Assembly: GCA_963780865.1 (NCBI GenBank)
Contig: CAWADT010000012.1
Coordinates: 1-64,000 of the forward strand
Direction of reading: 5' to 3'
DNA length: 64,000 nucleotides
Source: FEN-1073 sp963780865
Lineage (GTDB): Bacteria; Chloroflexota; Anaerolineae; Anaerolineales; RBG-16-64-43
Shown here: in pieces, positions 1 to 8,580 of the stretch
Layout of the letters: the number at the start of each line of letters is the position of its first letter
Numbering within the stretch: position 1 is the stretch's first letter
The notes under the pieces: generated by a model
The model's database searches: none
What the model saw: only the letters and a program-made list of their open reading frames with translations
What the model was told of the DNA's origin: nothing
Position numbers and translations under genes: made by a program

Positions 1-1
1 A

Positions 2-127
2 TGCATTGCTTCGTGTCCCGAGCGAAACCTGGCGGAGTCCATCCGCCGCCGTTTTGCCGCGCTGGGAGGCGTGGAGCTCCCCGATGTGCCGCGTGAGCCC
101 TGTGCGTCATCCCCCGAGCTTTGGGAC
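2..127 (+). pseudogene. FitA/VapB-like antitoxin C-terminal remnant, in frame with the downstream toxin
   Basis: The frame starting at base 2 reads a short Arg-rich stretch (LAESIRRRFAALGGVELP) typical of the C-terminal toxin-wrapping tail of FitA/VapB-type antitoxins. It then runs without a stop codon straight into the PIN toxin start at 128. The N-terminal ribbon-helix-helix or AbrB DNA-binding part lies before the window, so the gene is partial at least. Antitoxin and toxin normally overlap by a few bases with separate stops, so the missing stop suggests decay or a sequence error. The family call rests on a short motif and on context. Confidence 0.45.
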
Positions 128-558
128 ATGGTGATTCTGGACACGAACGTCCTCTCCGAGGTGATGAGGCCCGTCCCGGGCTGGCTCGAGGTCCTCCGCT
201 GGCTGGCCGGTCCAGCCGGCTTCTCGCGCTGTTCACGACGGCTATCACCCAGGCCGAAATCCTGTATGGCATCGCCGGCTGCTCGCGAAGGGGAAGCGCC
301 GTGCCTGCTCTCGAATCCGCCGCGGAAGCCATGTTCGAGGAAGACTTTGCCGGCCGTGTTGCGCCTTTCGACAGCGATGCGGCCCGCCTGTTCCCGCGCA
401 TCGTCGCGTCCCGCCGGGCGCACGGTCATCCGATTGCGCAATGGGACGCGCAGATCGCCGCCATCGCCCGTTCCCGCGGCGCGGCTCTGGCGACCCGCAA
501 TACCGCCGATTTCGAACACTGCGGCATCCCCGTGTTGAACCCCTGGAGCGCCCGATAG
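128..558 (+). pseudogene. VapC-like PIN-domain toxin RNase, frameshifted
   Basis: The N-terminus MVILDTNVLSEVMRP from base 128 is the classic PIN-domain opening with the first catalytic Asp. The continuation (LFTTAITQAEILYGIA, then DAQIAAIARSRGAALATRN and DFEHCGIPVLNPW) is found in the next reading frame, ending at 558. The two parts join if one base is missing at about 208-232. Together they make about 143 residues, the usual length for VapC/FitB toxins, and retain the acidic residues D5, E (in AEIL) and the C-terminal D of TADF. Such proteins are Mg-dependent RNases held inactive by the cognate antitoxin. As read, the gene cannot give a full toxin. Confidence 0.7.
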
Positions 559-702
559 CTCGGCCGGCATCCATGCCGCCTACGGAACCGGCGCGCAACC
601 AGCATGGGATTCCGCGCTGGAGACGACCGGCCCTTTTCCGTTAGCCTGGAAGTCAGGGCATGAACCGATTCGACTCCTCTTCTCTCCCCCGGAGCCACCT
701 GG

Positions 703-1377
703 TTGGGGAACCAGCGCTGCCTGTTTCGTGTCTGGGTGCCGTTCGCCACCCGCGTGAAGGATCTTCTGGTGTATTACGTGGATAGCTCGGAAGGGTACAG
801 CATTCCGGAGCGTTATCTCCGGCTTACGGACCGCGTCCAAGCGCGGTACAAGGTGACGGTAAGATCGATGAACATGAAAAATCTGGACCAGGAAGTGGCC
901 ACCTTCGTCCGGCTGGCGAATCAATCCATTGCGGACAATTGGGGGTTCTATCCGGTGACCGAAGCCGAAGGGAAAGCCCTGGCCCGGGACATGAAACAAA
1001 TCGTGAACCCCAAGCTGCTGCTGTTCGCGGAAGACGCGCGCGGCGAAGCGATCGGGTTCGCGATGGCGCTGCCCGACATCAACCTGCTGCTCAAGCGATT
1101 GGACGGACGGTTGTTCCCGCTGGGCTGGATCAAACTGCTGTTCGGTCTTCCGCGCCTCCATCAATACCGGATGTGGGCGCTGGGCGTGGTGCCGGAATAC
1201 CAATCCAAGGCGGTGGATGCGCTGATGTACCGCAAGCTGTATGAAACGCTGGCGCCTGGTCCGGTCCGGCTGGAAGTAAACTACGTTTTGGAAGACAACT
1301 ACCGGATGAACAACGCGATTAAAGATCTTGGAGTGAAGGATCTCCGCCGGTACCGCGTGTACCAAAAACCGATTTAG
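703..1377 (+). pseudogene. C-terminal half of a large GNAT-like acetyltransferase
   Basis: The 224 residues resemble the C-terminal half of the roughly 370-390-residue GNAT-like proteins common in Chloroflexota. The GNAT core is visible (LLLFAEDARGEAIGFAMALP, then MWALGVVPEYQSKAVDALM, then LEVNYVLEDNYRMNNAIKDLG). The usual N-terminal half is missing: upstream of about 740 the reading is not GNAT-like, and the first ATG at 703 has no obvious ribosome site. I read it as a 5'-truncated remnant, possibly joined to the preceding toxin-antitoxin remnant by a deletion. Whether the fragment is expressed cannot be told from sequence. Confidence 0.6.
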
Positions 1378-1459
1378 CAGGAAGAATTCTTCCGTTCCAC
1401 GGCGTACTTTTCCGCTGGTTTATCTGAGGTCGTAAAAAAAATTTCCGGAGGAGAAATCC

Positions 1460-1927
1460 ATGGCTCTAGCGGCATCCAATCCCCCGCTCCACACCGCACC
1501 GATCTCACAAGTGGGCATCGTCGTTCGCAACGCCGACAAGGTGGCGGCCAGGTTTTCCGCATTGACCGGCCTTCCCGTCCCGGCGCCGATCCTCACCGAT
1601 ACCTACGAGAAAGCGCACACCGAATTCCGCGGCTCCCGTTCCGACGCGCGCGCCAAGCTGATTATCTTCAACCTGGGTCCCATGGCCGTCGAGTTCATTG
1701 AACCGCTTGAGGGCGCGAGCACCTGGCGCGAATTTCTGGATCAGCATGGCGAGGGAATGCACCATATCGCCTTCAACGTGAAAGACTGCAAACCTGCGGC
1801 GGAACAAGCCGCCCGCCTGGGCGTACCAATGGTCCAAAAAGGGGATTTTACCGGCGGGCATTACGCCTATCTCGACGCCACGGCGTCGTTCGGGGCGATC
1901 GTGGAACTGCTCGATAATATTTCGTAG
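1460..1927 (+). CDS. VOC-fold protein (glyoxalase / methylmalonyl-CoA epimerase-like)
   Basis: This is a 155-residue protein with two beta-alpha-beta-beta-beta modules of the vicinal-oxygen-chelate fold: module one at about residues 14-80 (ISQVGIVVRN to MAVEFIEPL), module two at about 95-153 (GMHHIAFNV to AIVELLDN). VOC enzymes bind a divalent metal through one residue per module edge. Here the usual first His of the HIGIAV motif is Gln, Glu is present in VEFIEP, His in MHHIAF and Glu in IVELL, so a metal site is plausible but not identical to epimerase. The ATG is preceded by a strong GGAGGAG ribosome site. The substrate cannot be assigned. Confidence 0.8.
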   Translation: MALAASNPPLHTAPISQVGIVVRNADKVAARFSALTGLPVPAPILTDTYEKAHTEFRGSRSDARAKLIIFNLGPMAVEFIEPLEGASTWREFLDQHGEGMHHIAFNVKDCKPAAEQAARLGVPMVQKGDFTGGHYAYLDATASFGAIVELLDNIS

Positions 1928-1973
1928 CCCCGCCCGAACAGTTGCGTAAATCCCCGGACGGGGATTCCATCGT

Positions 1974-2903
1974 TTACTCCGGGCGCAGATTTTCCGGACG
2001 CATCCGCGGCTCGGCCAGGATTTCGGAGAAGACGGCGTCGTATTCTTCCGCGCTGGAACAGCGGACAAGCCGGTTGCGATATTCCCCCACCCCGATCCAA
2101 TGGTGGACGTACCGCACCGCGTCCTTGCGGAAGACGATCGGCCCCAGGCGCGGGCCGTACAATTCGATCATCAGAATCAAATGGCGCCGCGCCATGCCGA
2201 CGCATTCCTTCACCGGCACCTGTTCTTTGTCGCGGCGCGAAAAGATCCACGGATGGCCGATCGCGGCGCGTCCGATCATCACCCCGTCGCAGCCGGTCTG
2301 CCGCTTCATCGCCTCGATATCGGCGACGGTCCGTACGTTGCCGTTCCCCACAATCGGAATCTTCGCGCGCTGTTTGATCTCCGCGATCGCGTTCCAATCC
2401 ACCGGACCGGCAAACGCCTGATCCTTGGTGCGCGCGTGGACGGCGATCAGGCAGCATCCGTTTTCTTCCAGCGCCCGGGCCACTTCCAGATAATTGCGAT
2501 TTTTTTCATCCCATCCCAGCCGGATCTTCGCGCTCACCGGTAGCTCCAGCTTGGACGATAATTTGGCGAACAGCCGGGCGATCTTGGACGGATCCTTGAG
2601 CATCCCGGCGCCGGCTCCGCGTTCGGCGATTTTCCGAATGGAGCACCCCAGGTTGATGTCGATGATGTCCGGGCCGCGATCCTGCAGCCGGATCGCGGTT
2701 TCCACCAGACGGTCCTCGAGGTTCCCATAGATTTGAAACGCGATCGGCCGCTCCCGATCTGAGAATCGAAGCTTCAGGTTGGCTGAACTTTCCGGGTTGC
2801 GCGAGAAGGCCACTTCATCCACATTGACAAACTCCGTGTAGGAAACGGCCGATCCGAGCTCGCGGCAGATGATTCGAAACGGGCTGTCGGTGAATCCGTC
2901 CAT
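1974..2903 (-). CDS. dus: tRNA-dihydrouridine synthase
   Basis: This FMN-dependent enzyme reduces uridines in the tRNA D-loop. Visible Dus signatures are APMDGFTDSPFR at the N-terminus, the catalytic-Cys motif IDINLGCSIRK (the usual GCP is GCS here), VSAKIRLGWDE, IAVHARTKDQAF and the FMN-phosphate site VGNGNVRT followed by GVMIGRAAIGHPW. The coordinates use the first ATG. Homology clearly extends about 16 codons upstream (FSIGTVPVHGDLILAP), where no ATG, GTG or TTG exists in frame. A GGAG ribosome site lies five bases before an ATC codon at 2966, which would give about 330 residues. It follows hom in the same direction. Confidence 0.9.
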   Translation of the reverse strand: MDGFTDSPFRIICRELGSAVSYTEFVNVDEVAFSRNPESSANLKLRFSDRERPIAFQIYGNLEDRLVETAIRLQDRGPDIIDINLGCSIRKIAERGAGAGMLKDPSKIARLFAKLSSKLELPVSAKIRLGWDEKNRNYLEVARALEENGCCLIAVHARTKDQAFAGPVDWNAIAEIKQRAKIPIVGNGNVRTVADIEAMKRQTGCDGVMIGRAAIGHPWIFSRRDKEQVPVKECVGMARRHLILMIELYGPRLGPIVFRKDAVRYVHHWIGVGEYRNRLVRCSSAEEYDAVFSEILAEPRMRPENLRPE

Positions 2904-2982
2904 CGGCGCGAGGATTAAATCGCCGTGGACCGGAACGGTGCCGATGGAAAAACTCGGGGTACTGATGATAACTCCGGGGAAC

Positions 2983-4017
2983 CTAACCGTGTCGCCTGTC
3001 GATCGCCAGCAGATCGCACAGGATGGCGTAACCGGTTTCCAGGCGGCCGGCGCCCGGCCCGATCAGGGTGACGTCGCCAAGCAGTTCGGTCGTGAAAGTG
3101 ATCGCGTTGGTCGCCCCGCGGACCGACGCCAGGGGATGCGTGCGGGGAATCCGTTGCGGTCGAACCCGCGCCCGCACGCCGTCCGGTGTCCGCTCGACGC
3201 CCGCGATCAGCTTCCACACGTCGCCGCCTTCCTCCGCCTCGCAAATATCCTCTTTGCGCAGGCCGGTGATGCCCTCCCGCTCCACGTCGCCCAGGCCGAT
3301 CGACGCATCCATCAGCACGTTCGCCAGGATGACCAGCTTCCCCGCCGCGTCATATCCTTCCACGTCTCCGATGGGATCGGCCTCGGCGTATCCGTTGGCT
3401 TGCGCTTCAGCCAGCGCCTCGGCATACGGCTTTCCATCCTGCATTTGCGTCAGGATGTAATTGGTCGTCCCGTTGATGATTCCTTGAATGCGGAGGATCC
3501 CGGCGCCCTTCATAAATTCCGCGCCCATCCGCAAGGCGGGCGTGCCGCTCATCACGGTTCCCTCCACCCCGATTTCCACGCCATGGACCTCGGCGATTTT
3601 CTTCAGCGCCCGGTACTGCAGAGCGATCGGCCCTTTGTTGGTGGTGAGCACATGCTTCCCGGATTCCAACGCCGCGCGGATATGCCTCACGGCCGGCTCG
3701 CCGGTTTTCAAATCGGTGGGAGAGAGCTCCACCACGACGTCCGATTCCGTTTCGCGGATCGTGCGCAGCGAATCCCAGCCCCGCTCCTGCGCCGGAACCC
3801 CCGCCAGCGTCCCCTTTGCCCTGACGGAAGCGAGTAGCGCCGCCGGGTCGAATCCCTGCGGTTGATAGACGCTGCCGAGTTTGACGTCGCTCACGGCAAC
3901 GATCCGGACGCCCAGCCCGAACTCTTTCCGGATTCGTTCGCCCCGTTCCGCGAGGATCTGCGCCAGCCCTTGACCGACATTCCCGAACCCAATTATCGCC
4001 AACCGATGTTCCTGCAT
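2983..4017 (-). CDS. hom: Homoserine dehydrogenase
   Basis: A 344-residue NAD(P)-dependent homoserine dehydrogenase, which converts aspartate semialdehyde to homoserine on the Met/Thr/Ile branch of the aspartate pathway. It has an N-terminal Rossmann motif GFGNVGQGL, the conserved NKGP segment, EGTVMSGTPAL, the family signature GIINGTTNYILTQM and the active-site region AEADPIGDVEGYDAAGK. It is the short form lacking a C-terminal ACT regulatory domain. The start at 4017 was chosen because GGGAGGAATT sits just upstream; a longer reading from 4074 adds residues of no recognisable character. The stop lies 80 bases before the dus ATG, so the two are probably co-transcribed. Confidence 0.93.
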   Translation of the reverse strand: MQEHRLAIIGFGNVGQGLAQILAERGERIRKEFGLGVRIVAVSDVKLGSVYQPQGFDPAALLASVRAKGTLAGVPAQERGWDSLRTIRETESDVVVELSPTDLKTGEPAVRHIRAALESGKHVLTTNKGPIALQYRALKKIAEVHGVEIGVEGTVMSGTPALRMGAEFMKGAGILRIQGIINGTTNYILTQMQDGKPYAEALAEAQANGYAEADPIGDVEGYDAAGKLVILANVLMDASIGLGDVEREGITGLRKEDICEAEEGGDVWKLIAGVERTPDGVRARVRPQRIPRTHPLASVRGATNAITFTTELLGDVTLIGPGAGRLETGYAILCDLLAIDRRHG

Positions 4018-4164
4018 TCCAATTCCTCCCGGGGGAGATGTTGAAAAATAAATTTTACCCCCTTCCGCGCCCAAGAACGGCAGAAGACCGAATGCAGGTA
4101 GCGGGCGTACAATGGGTGATATGGACGCTCATCCTTGCGGGAAAGCCATCGGCAGGATCGGATC

Positions 4165-4878
4165 ATGAACGAACGCATCCTCGTCGTGGAAGACGAACCG
4201 GCGCTGCGGGATACACTCGAGTGGAATTTGCGGCGCGAAGGTTACGAAGTGAAAACCGTCGCCGACGGGATCGCCGGGCTGCAGGCCGGGCGCGAGTGGA
4301 AACCCGATCTGATGGTTTTAGATCTCATGCTTCCGGGGATGGACGGGCTGGAAGTCTGCCGTCAATTGCGCAGGGATACCAACTTCCCGATCCTGATGCT
4401 CACCGCACGCGAAAGCGAGACGGACCGGGTGGTGGGGCTGGAAGTGGGCGCCGACGATTACATCACCAAACCCTTCCATCTGCGCGAACTCCTCGCGCGG
4501 ATTAAGGCCCAGCTGCGAAGGATGCGCATGATCCGCGAGGAAAAAACTCCATCCGCCGCTCCGGAAGCGCCGGCCGAGCAACCCATCCTGTGCGGCGACC
4601 TCACGATCGACACCACCCGCGGGGAAGTGTTGCGCGCCGGGCGGGCGCTTGCGCTCAAACCCAAGGAATACGAACTGCTGTTGTATTTCGCCCGCCATCA
4701 CGGGCAGATGCTCTCCCGCGAGCAGATCCTGCAGCGCGTCTGGGGCTGGGAATACACGGGCGACAGCCGCACCGTGGATGTGCACGTCCGCTGGCTGCGC
4801 GAAAAGATCGAGATCGACCCGGCCGCCCCCGCGCGCCTGGTAACCGTGCGGGGCGGCGGTTATCGTTTCGAGGGCTAG
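4165..4878 (+). CDS. phoB: OmpR/PhoB-family response regulator
   Basis: A 237-residue response regulator: receiver domain at about 1-115 with acidic pocket EDE, phosphoacceptor D53 in LDLMLPG, switch Thr in MLTARE and Lys in TKPF. A charged Ala/Pro linker follows, then an OmpR-type winged helix (KPKEYELLLYFARHHGQMLSR, then SRTVDVHVRWLREKIE). The start at ATG 4165 fits the canonical NERILVVEDEP opening and has an AGGATC ribosome site. Its stop abuts the ATG of the histidine kinase, and both lie directly upstream of the pst operon. The phosphate assignment comes from that context and from the PhoP-box-like repeats before pstS. Confidence 0.88.
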   Translation: MNERILVVEDEPALRDTLEWNLRREGYEVKTVADGIAGLQAGREWKPDLMVLDLMLPGMDGLEVCRQLRRDTNFPILMLTARESETDRVVGLEVGADDYITKPFHLRELLARIKAQLRRMRMIREEKTPSAAPEAPAEQPILCGDLTIDTTRGEVLRAGRALALKPKEYELLLYFARHHGQMLSREQILQRVWGWEYTGDSRTVDVHVRWLREKIEIDPAAPARLVTVRGGGYRFEG

Positions 4879-6651
4879 ATGAGATTCTTCAACCTCAAGA
4901 GCATCCGCTGGAAGATCGCAATTCCTCAACTGGGATTGTTCCTTCTCATCCTGCTGGGTTTGCTCCTGTATTTATCCGGTTTCGTGCGGGGAATATACAT
5001 TGACACCCTCAAGACCCGCCTAGCGGCGGATTGCCGCCTGCTCGCCATGGATACGGTCCAACGGCAGCAATCCGCCCCGTCTCCGGCGGAGCTCGAACAA
5101 TACGCCAAGCAGACCGGCGCCAGTTTGGGCGCGCGCTTTACCATCATCAACATCGACGGGAAGGTCTTGGCCGATTCGGACGTCGACCCGACGACGATGG
5201 AAAACCATCTGACGCGGCCCGAAGTCCAGCAGGCGCTTTCCCAGGGCTCCGGATCCAACGCCCGGAAAAGCGCCACCACCGGCATCGACACGCTGTACGT
5301 CGCCGTCCCCCTCCGGATGGGCGCCCAAACGACCGGAGTTGTCCGTTTGGCCGTCGCCCTGGCGAAGGTCGATGCGGTGGTGGGCCGATTGCAAACGGCG
5401 CTATCAGTTGCGCTGGGCGTCGCCGCGCTGCTCTCGCTGGTGCTCTCCATTCTTTCCGTGCGCAGCACCACCCAGCCGCTCGAGGATTTAACGGAAGCCG
5501 CGCGGCAAGTGGCCTCCGGGAATTTACACGTCACATTGCTTCCCGCCGGCCGGGATGAAACCGGCCAACTGACCGACGCCTTCAATACAATGACCGGCCA
5601 GCTCCGGTCGCAATTGGATTCTTTGCGGGGCGAACGCGAAAAATTATCCGCCGTGCTCTCGCAGATGACCGATGGCGTCGCGATTCTCGACGAGCAGGGA
5701 CGGGTGTCCATGCTCAACCCGTCGGCCGAGCGCATTTTCGGCCAGCGGGAAGCGCAGGCGATGGGTCGCTCGGCGGCGGAGGTTTTCCGCAATCACCAGT
5801 TATTCGACCTTTGGCGGGGCAGCGCCGCCACCGGAAAATCCAACGCCCTCACGGTCGAGATCGGTTTGGATCGCACCTTCCTGCAAGCCATCGCCACGCC
5901 GCTGGGAGAATCGCTTTCCGGATCGACCTTGCTCCTCTTCCAAGACCTCACCCGCTTGCGGAGGCTGGAGACCGTCCGCAGCGACTTCATCGCCAATATC
6001 TCCCACGAATTGAGGACGCCGCTCGCTTCGCTGCAAGCGCTGTCGGAATCCCTGCAGGAAGGCGCGCTGGAGGATCCCGCCGCCGGCCGGCGCTTCCTCG
6101 AACAAATGCAAAAAGAAATCGACGTCATCAACCAGATCATTCGCGAATTGCTCGAACTCTCGACGATCGAATCCGGACAGGTGCCCTTGAGCCTCCAGGC
6201 GGTGGCGCCGGTTTCGCTCTGGGACGGAGCGGTGGAGCGGCTGCAATTGCAAGCGGAACGGAACACTCTTCATTTGTTCAACCGTTGCCCGGAGGGTTTG
6301 CCATTGGTCAAGGCGGATCCGTCACGGATGGAACAGATGATGATCAATCTTCTCCACAATGCGATTAAATTCACTCCGCCCGGCGGAACCATCGAGGTGT
6401 CGGCCGAAGCGCGGCCAGCCGAGGTGGTTTTTTCCATTCGGGATACGGGCGTGGGAATATCCGGCGAGGATTTACCGCAAATCTTTGAGCGTTTTTATAA
6501 AGCGGATCGTTCGCGTTCGGGAGGCGGCACCGGCCTGGGGCTCGCGATCGCCCGCCATATTGTTGAATTGCACGGCGGCCGGATCTGGGCCGAAAGCGCG
6601 GAAGGCAAGGGCAGCACGTTTTTCTTCACGCTCCCGATATCCATCGGATAA
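4879..6651 (+). CDS. phoR: PhoR-like membrane sensor histidine kinase
   Basis: A 590-residue sensor kinase, starting at the base after the regulator stop. TM1 is at about 13-36, an extracytoplasmic sensor region at 38-165 and TM2 at about 172-194. HAMP follows at 195-247 (TTQPLEDLTEAARQVASG), then a PAS domain at 258-345 and HisKA with phosphorylated H376 in ISHELRTPLASL. The HATPase at 470-590 has its N box in NLLHNAIKFTPPGG, G1 in DTGVGIS and G2 in GGGTGLGLAI. This is the standard PhoR layout with a single PAS domain. It should phosphorylate the adjacent PhoB-like regulator and take PstB/PhoU input; the stimulus is inferred from gene order. Confidence 0.9.
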   Translation: MRFFNLKSIRWKIAIPQLGLFLLILLGLLLYLSGFVRGIYIDTLKTRLAADCRLLAMDTVQRQQSAPSPAELEQYAKQTGASLGARFTIINIDGKVLADSDVDPTTMENHLTRPEVQQALSQGSGSNARKSATTGIDTLYVAVPLRMGAQTTGVVRLAVALAKVDAVVGRLQTALSVALGVAALLSLVLSILSVRSTTQPLEDLTEAARQVASGNLHVTLLPAGRDETGQLTDAFNTMTGQLRSQLDSLRGEREKLSAVLSQMTDGVAILDEQGRVSMLNPSAERIFGQREAQAMGRSAAEVFRNHQLFDLWRGSAATGKSNALTVEIGLDRTFLQAIATPLGESLSGSTLLLFQDLTRLRRLETVRSDFIANISHELRTPLASLQALSESLQEGALEDPAAGRRFLEQMQKEIDVINQIIRELLELSTIESGQVPLSLQAVAPVSLWDGAVERLQLQAERNTLHLFNRCPEGLPLVKADPSRMEQMMINLLHNAIKFTPPGGTIEVSAEARPAEVVFSIRDTGVGISGEDLPQIFERFYKADRSRSGGGTGLGLAIARHIVELHGGRIWAESAEGKGSTFFFTLPISIG

Positions 6652-6665
6652 GGAATAGCCGTCCC

Positions 6666-7055
6666 TTAACCTTCCGGTAATTTATTCACTACCCGGGAAA
6701 TTCCGCGGCTGACAATAGGGAATCCAAAATTTAGAAGCATCCCCAGATGCAACCCTGTTACTCGCAGGTAAGTCAATAATTGGGATTCGAATATGGAATG
6801 ATGCTCCATCGTCGCCTTGCATTCGACGATAACCAAATTTTCAATTAATAGATCCAATCGGAGAGGAACGGGAAGTTGGAATCCTTTGTAAAAAACAGGT
6901 ATTTCGGACTGGCGTGCCACCGTTAATCCTTTCTTCTGTAATTCCCACTCAAGCGCGTGCTCGTAAATGATTTCGAGCAATCCTGGTCCACCGAGGGTTC
7001 GATGAACCTCAATTGCAGATTGTATGATGAGTTGGCTAATATCATTTTCGTTCAT
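6666..7055 (-). CDS. GxxExxY-motif protein
   Basis: A 129-residue protein of the GxxExxY family. The name-giving motif is seen as GLLEIIYEHALEWEL, followed by a nuclease-like core (LRLDLLIENLVIVECKA) resembling the beta-hairpin and Lys of PD-(D/E)xK folds, and LLTYLRVTGLHLGMLLNFG. Its biochemical role is unknown. The start at 7055 has a GGGGGGAG ribosome site; a longer reading would translate the upstream palindromic repeat and is rejected. It is opposed to phoR and separates it from pstS. Genes of this family are often found next to GCAAAGRCGC palindromes, as here (7086-7155), which suggests mobility of the pair. Confidence 0.85.
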   Translation of the reverse strand: MNENDISQLIIQSAIEVHRTLGGPGLLEIIYEHALEWELQKKGLTVARQSEIPVFYKGFQLPVPLRLDLLIENLVIVECKATMEHHSIFESQLLTYLRVTGLHLGMLLNFGFPIVSRGISRVVNKLPEG

Positions 7056-7085
7056 ATTCTCCCCCCGAAGTTGTAGAGACAATTC

Positions 7086-7155
7086 TAACGCAAAGGCGCA
7101 GAGACGCAAAGCAGATCTTTTTTGGTTTTCTTTGCGCCTTTGCGTCTTTGCGTTA
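7086..7155. repeat. Palindromic repeat, family A copy 1
   Basis: Two 26-base arms, TAACGCAAAGGCGC... at 7086-7111 and its near-perfect inverse at 7130-7155, differ at three positions that could mostly pair as wobble. They are separated by an 18-base T-rich loop. Related copies lie at 12585-12656 and 44916-44985. This copy lies in the 5' leader of the GxxExxY gene. Confidence 0.85.
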
Positions 7156-7211
7156 ATGAATTTGATCACCATTCCATGATCGAAATTCGCATTAATTCAG
7201 CGTATTTATGC

Positions 7212-7250
7212 TTAACAAGTTGTTAACACTGTTTTCCTATTTCGTTAATC
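7212..7250 (+). promoter_or_regulatory. Pho-box-like phased repeats upstream of pstS
   Basis: TTAACA occurs at 7212-7217 and 7223-7228 with five bases between. Weaker matches continue in the same 11-base phase at 7234 (TTCCTA) and 7245 (TTAATC). This is the architecture of Gram-positive PhoP boxes (TTWACA direct repeats spaced by about 5) and sits 55-95 bases before the pstS ATG. The encoded PhoB/PhoR-like pair is the obvious candidate to bind. No binding data are available. Confidence 0.6.
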
Positions 7251-7304
7251 AACTCCGGTTAGTCTTAAAGAAAAATCGCTTGACAATTTCCTAAGGAGGA
7301 AAGA

Positions 7305-8507
7305 ATGGGCAAGAAAATGTTTCTCGCAATTGCATCGCTTTCGATCATGGGGCTGCTGCTCTCGGCTTGCGGCGGCGCCGCTCCGGCTGCGACCGCTACG
7401 GCCGCTCCCGCCGGGCAATCGGCAACCAATACGGCGCCCGCGCCCACCGCGGCACAACCGGCCACCAGCACTCCCCTCCCGCCCGGCTCGGTGAAGATCA
7501 ACGCCGCCGGCGCCACTTTTCCGTTGCCGGTGTACTCCGCCTGGACGTACGCTTACCAGTACGTCGATCCCTCGGTCGTGATTAACTACCAGGGTATCGG
7601 TTCCGGCGGCGGGAAGAAAGCCATCATCGACGGCACGGTGGATTTCGCCGGATCGGACTCGCTGGTGACGGACGCCGAATACGCTGCGGGCAAGGATCTG
7701 CAAATGTACCCGATGGTTGCCGGCGCGGTCGTGCCGGTCTACAACATCAAATGGGCGAAGGATTTCCCCGCCGGCACCACGGCTCCCGTTCTGGTCCTCG
7801 ACCGCCAAACGCTGGTCGATATCTACAACGCCAAAGTAACCAAGTGGAATGACCCGGAAATCATCGCCACCAACCCGGGTTTGAAGGATTACCTTCCGGC
7901 GTCGGACATCACCGCCGTGCATCGCTCCGACGGTTCCGGAACCACGGAAATCTTCACCAAATCGCTGACTTCCTTCAGCAGCGACTGGACCGCCGGGGGC
8001 GCAACCTCCGTGCAATGGCCGGTGGATAAAGCGGGCAACGGCATCGGCGGGAAAGGCAACCAGGGCGTGGCTGCGGCGGTGATCAACACGCCGAACTCGA
8101 TCGGATACGTTGAACTCGCGTATGCAATCTCCAACAGCATGTCCTACACCTCAATGATCAATAAGGCAGGCACCACGGTGGTTGCCAATGCGGCCAGCTT
8201 GAATTCCGCGATGGGCGATTTCACCAACGGATTTACCGATAAACTGACGGCGACCATCGTGGACGCCCCGGGTGCTGCCTCCTGGCCGATCGCAGGGTAC
8301 ACCTACCTCGTCCTGCACACGACGAGCATGACAGATTGCGTCAAGGCGCAGAAGATCCTCGAATTCATCCGCTGGGCGCTGACCGATCCAACCGCGAGTC
8401 AGAAGGCGTCGGACCTGGGTTACTCCATCCTTCCGCCGGCCGTGCGCGATACAGTTCTGGCCAAGCTTGGCGCAGTCACTTGCAAAGGCAATCCGGTGCT
8501 GAAATAA
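7305..8507 (+). CDS. pstS: Phosphate ABC transporter substrate-binding lipoprotein
   Basis: This 400-residue extracytoplasmic phosphate receptor has a lipoprotein signal ending in LLSAC with lipidated C22. An Ala/Thr/Pro tether follows to about residue 65, then the PstS fold beginning INAAGATFPLPVYSAW. Phosphate-site motifs visible are GIGSGGGKKAI, DFAGSD and VHRSDGSGTTEIFTK. AAGGAGGA precedes the ATG. It is the first gene of pstSCAB-phoU-arsC, and a phased TTAACA array lies upstream. It captures inorganic phosphate outside the membrane and delivers it to PstC/PstA. Confidence 0.95.
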   Translation: MGKKMFLAIASLSIMGLLLSACGGAAPAATATAAPAGQSATNTAPAPTAAQPATSTPLPPGSVKINAAGATFPLPVYSAWTYAYQYVDPSVVINYQGIGSGGGKKAIIDGTVDFAGSDSLVTDAEYAAGKDLQMYPMVAGAVVPVYNIKWAKDFPAGTTAPVLVLDRQTLVDIYNAKVTKWNDPEIIATNPGLKDYLPASDITAVHRSDGSGTTEIFTKSLTSFSSDWTAGGATSVQWPVDKAGNGIGGKGNQGVAAAVINTPNSIGYVELAYAISNSMSYTSMINKAGTTVVANAASLNSAMGDFTNGFTDKLTATIVDAPGAASWPIAGYTYLVLHTTSMTDCVKAQKILEFIRWALTDPTASQKASDLGYSILPPAVRDTVLAKLGAVTCKGNPVLK

Positions 8508-8530
8508 TCTGAAGTCAGAATAAAGCAACC

Positions 8531-8569
8531 GACTATGGAGAGCCTCGTCCACCGGGGCTCTCCATAGTC
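8531..8569 (+). other. Intercistronic hairpin between pstS and pstC
   Basis: A perfect 14-base inverted repeat (8531-8544 with 8556-8569, loop of 11) fills most of the 73-base gap between pstS and pstC. There is no T-run after it, so it is more likely an mRNA-processing or stabilising hairpin, or a partial terminator, than a full terminator. Such structures commonly let the binding-protein message outlast the permease message. Confidence 0.75.
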
Positions 8570-8580
8570 CTCTCGAGGAA

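Noticed and set aside
580..1365. 261-codon open frame on the minus strand
   Set aside because: Antisense to the GNAT remnant, with His/Arg/Gln-rich translation and no motif.
7280..7285. TTGACA hexamer just before pstS as a -35 box
   Set aside because: It lies only 20 bases before the ATG and overlaps the region of the ribosome site, leaving no room for a -10 box and transcript start.
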